A stretch of 64,000 bases of DNA from Pleomorphomonas sp. T1.2MG-36 (GTDB lineage: Bacteria; Pseudomonadota; Alphaproteobacteria; Rhizobiales; Pleomorphomonadaceae): contig NZ_CATNLY010000001.1 of NCBI RefSeq assembly GCF_950100655.1, forward strand, positions 992,001 through 1,056,000, written 5' to 3'. Shown here in pieces: positions 62,605 to 64,000 of the stretch. The stretch's first letter is position 1. Each line of letters opens with the position of its first letter. The position numbers and the translations under genes are program-made. The notes beneath the pieces are model-generated. The model was not told where the DNA came from. It did no database searches and worked only from the letters and a program-made list of their open reading frames with translations.

Positions 62605-63531
62605 ATGCGCCACACGACTTTGAAGCAGCTGCGATTCCTGTCGGCGGTCATCAAGACCGGCACCGTCACCGCCGCCTCCTCCGCCATGAACGTCACCCCG
62701 CCGGCCATCACCGCCCAGGTGAAGGCGCTGGAAGACCTCGTCGGCCTGCCGCTTCTCGAGCGCGTCGGCGACCGCTTCATCGCCACCTCGGCCGGCAGGG
62801 AAATCGCCACCACGCTCGACCGCATCGAGGCCCTGCTCAACGAGTGCTCGGGCGCCCTGGCCGAGATGCGCGAGGCGGGCTCCGGCCGCGTCGCCGTCGG
62901 CGTCGTCTCCACCGCCCGCTACTTCGCGCCGACGGTGCTCGCCGCTTTCCGCAAGGAACGGCCCAAGGTCGACATCGACTTCATCGTCGGCAATCGCGAC
63001 GAGACCATCCAGCGCCTCCGGAACTACGAGGTCGACCTCGCGGTGATGGGCCGGCCTCCGGTCGAGTTCGAGGTCGAGGCCAAGCCCATCGGCAAGCACC
63101 CGCAGGTGATGATCTGCGCGCCCGACCATCCGCTGGCCCACGAGCGCAACATTCCCATCGAAGCCCTGATGGGCGAGACCTTCCTGGTGCGAGAGGTCAA
63201 CTCCGGCACCCGCAATTCATTTGGCCAATTGATCAGCAAGCACGACGGCGGGCGTGACGTCCGCGAGTTCGAGATGGGTTCCAACGAGACCATCAAGCAG
63301 GCGGTGATGGCCGGCCTCGGCATTTCCTTCATCTCCTCGCACACCATCGCCGCCGAGGTCGAAGCCGGCCGCCTCGTCATCATGGACGTGATCGGCCTGC
63401 CCCTCATAAAGACCTGGAACGTCGTCCGCCGCACCGACAAGCGGCTGCTGCCGTCGGCCGAGGCGATGTATCGCTTCTGGGTCGAGCATGGCGGCGACTA
63501 TCTGCCGAAGATCACCGGCCACGTCGACTGA
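62605..63531 (+). CDS. LysR-family regulator, CbbR-like
   Basis: A 308-residue LysR regulator. TLKQLRFLSAVIKTGTVTAA (about 5-24) and the recognition part NVTPPAITAQVKALEDLVGL are close to CbbR, the RuBisCO operon regulator, as is the effector domain (VAVGVVSTARYFAPTVLAAF, about 96-115). AGGA lies 8-9 bases before the ATG. No RuBisCO gene is in the window, but rpe, gph and a CbbY-like gene are nearby on the other strand. Confidence 0.87.
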   Translation: MRHTTLKQLRFLSAVIKTGTVTAASSAMNVTPPAITAQVKALEDLVGLPLLERVGDRFIATSAGREIATTLDRIEALLNECSGALAEMREAGSGRVAVGVVSTARYFAPTVLAAFRKERPKVDIDFIVGNRDETIQRLRNYEVDLAVMGRPPVEFEVEAKPIGKHPQVMICAPDHPLAHERNIPIEALMGETFLVREVNSGTRNSFGQLISKHDGGRDVREFEMGSNETIKQAVMAGLGISFISSHTIAAEVEAGRLVIMDVIGLPLIKTWNVVRRTDKRLLPSAEAMYRFWVEHGGDYLPKITGHVD

Positions 63532-63570
63532 CGCCCTCGCGACCGGCCGAGGCCGCAACGCGGAGACCCC

Positions 63571-64000
63571 ATGACCATCTCTCCACGCCGCTTCAGGGTG
63601 ATCGAAAGCCTGTGCGCCACCGGCAAGGATACGGACGCCAAGAAGGAAGACCGGCTGGTCGTCACGGATGACTTCGCCGCCGTCATCGACGGCGCCACCT
63701 CCTCCGGTCCGATCGGCGACCGTCCGGGCGGCATCGTCGCCGCCGAGGCGGTGGAACAGGCGGTCAGGGAGCTGGCGTCGGACGCCACCGTCCGCGACTT
63801 CGTCGACGCCGCCACGGCCGCCATCATCAGGGCGATCGGCGACTGGCCGGACGAGACGATGATGCGCCCCTCGGCGGTGGCCGCCGTCTGGTCACGGGCA
63901 CGCGGCGAGGTCTGGCGGGTGGGCGATTGCCACGTCCGCATCGACGGGCGGGAGTATCACGGCGGCAAGGAGATCGACCGCATCGGCTACGAATTCCGCT
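63571..64000 (+). CDS. PP2C-like protein, N-terminal part (cut by window edge)
   Basis: An open frame from the ATG at 63571 (CGGAGACCCC upstream) to the window end, 143 residues so far. Segments DRLVVTDDFAAVIDGATSSG (about 27-46) and AAVWSRARGEVWRVGDCHVR (about 104-123) resemble the DGxxx and GDxR-type strands of PP2C-family phosphatases, but the match is loose. It begins 39 bp after the CbbR-like gene. Conserved C-terminal metal ligands lie outside the window. Confidence 0.55.
   Translation, partial: MTISPRRFRVIESLCATGKDTDAKKEDRLVVTDDFAAVIDGATSSGPIGDRPGGIVAAEAVEQAVRELASDATVRDFVDAATAAIIRAIGDWPDETMMRPSAVAAVWSRARGEVWRVGDCHVRIDGREYHGGKEIDRIGYEFR

Overview
The window is GC-rich chromosomal DNA from an alphaproteobacterium, most likely of the order Hyphomicrobiales (Rhizobiales). 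The evidence is FlbT-type flagellin control, a giant growth-pole-ring-like coiled-coil protein (the GPR/RgsE family of polar-growing Rhizobiales), an NrsF-type anti-sigma factor and Caulobacter-like copper/heavy-metal genes. I cannot fix the genus. I see no tRNA, rRNA, CRISPR array, transposase or phage gene. Coding is dense and composition looks even throughout.

Layout. 1-10.4 kb: late flagellar genes. There are two related flagellins on the minus strand (the first cut by the window edge), a divergent third flagellin followed by flbT on the plus strand, then flgE-flgK-flgL on the minus strand behind a good sigma-54 promoter. 10.4-17.1 kb: ycjX-ycjF, a SixA-like phosphatase, a glutamine-synthetase-family ligase, an acyltransferase, a 2Fe-2S ferredoxin and an Hpt-domain protein. 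17.8-23.9 kb: one 2035-residue membrane-anchored protein whose centre can be read as 125 consecutive 11-residue units. 24.0-28.1 kb: a bufferin-type metallophore locus (DUF2282 precursor, MNIO/DUF692 enzyme, DUF2063 partner, DoxX protein) followed by an ECF sigma factor and its NrsF anti-sigma. 28.1-32.4 kb: an Mla/MCE lipid-transport operon.

32.8-38.6 kb: dipeptide epimerase, MFS transporter, a CheZ-like protein with acidic 22-residue repeats, a small YjfB-type motility protein, and an LpxH-like phosphoesterase coupled to a glycosyltransferase. 38.8-41.4 kb: pgl and pgi. 41.5-45.5 kb: cysteine hydrolase with a divergent LysR regulator, then thiO-thiE-thiD. 45.6-45.8 kb: a structured non-coding repeat. 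45.8-49.5 kb: EamA transporter, Tat-exported dienelactone-hydrolase-like protein, CYTH-CHAD protein. 49.7-56.0 kb: a dipeptide ABC transporter operon interrupted by a GNAT acetyltransferase. 56-64 kb: NAD-binding epimerase with divergent LysR regulator and coupled alkyladenine glycosylase, DUF2000/Lrp pair, CbbY-like and Gph phosphatases with Rpe, YjhX, a CbbR-like regulator and the start of a PP2C-like protein.

The most notable items are the bufferin locus with its linked SigF/NrsF pair and a matching promoter, the exact 33-bp coding periodicity of the giant protein, shared small hairpins in two flagellin leaders next to flbT, and the structured repeat upstream of thiO. Start sites given here were often moved downstream of the longest possible reading frame, on the basis of ribosome binding sites and family length.
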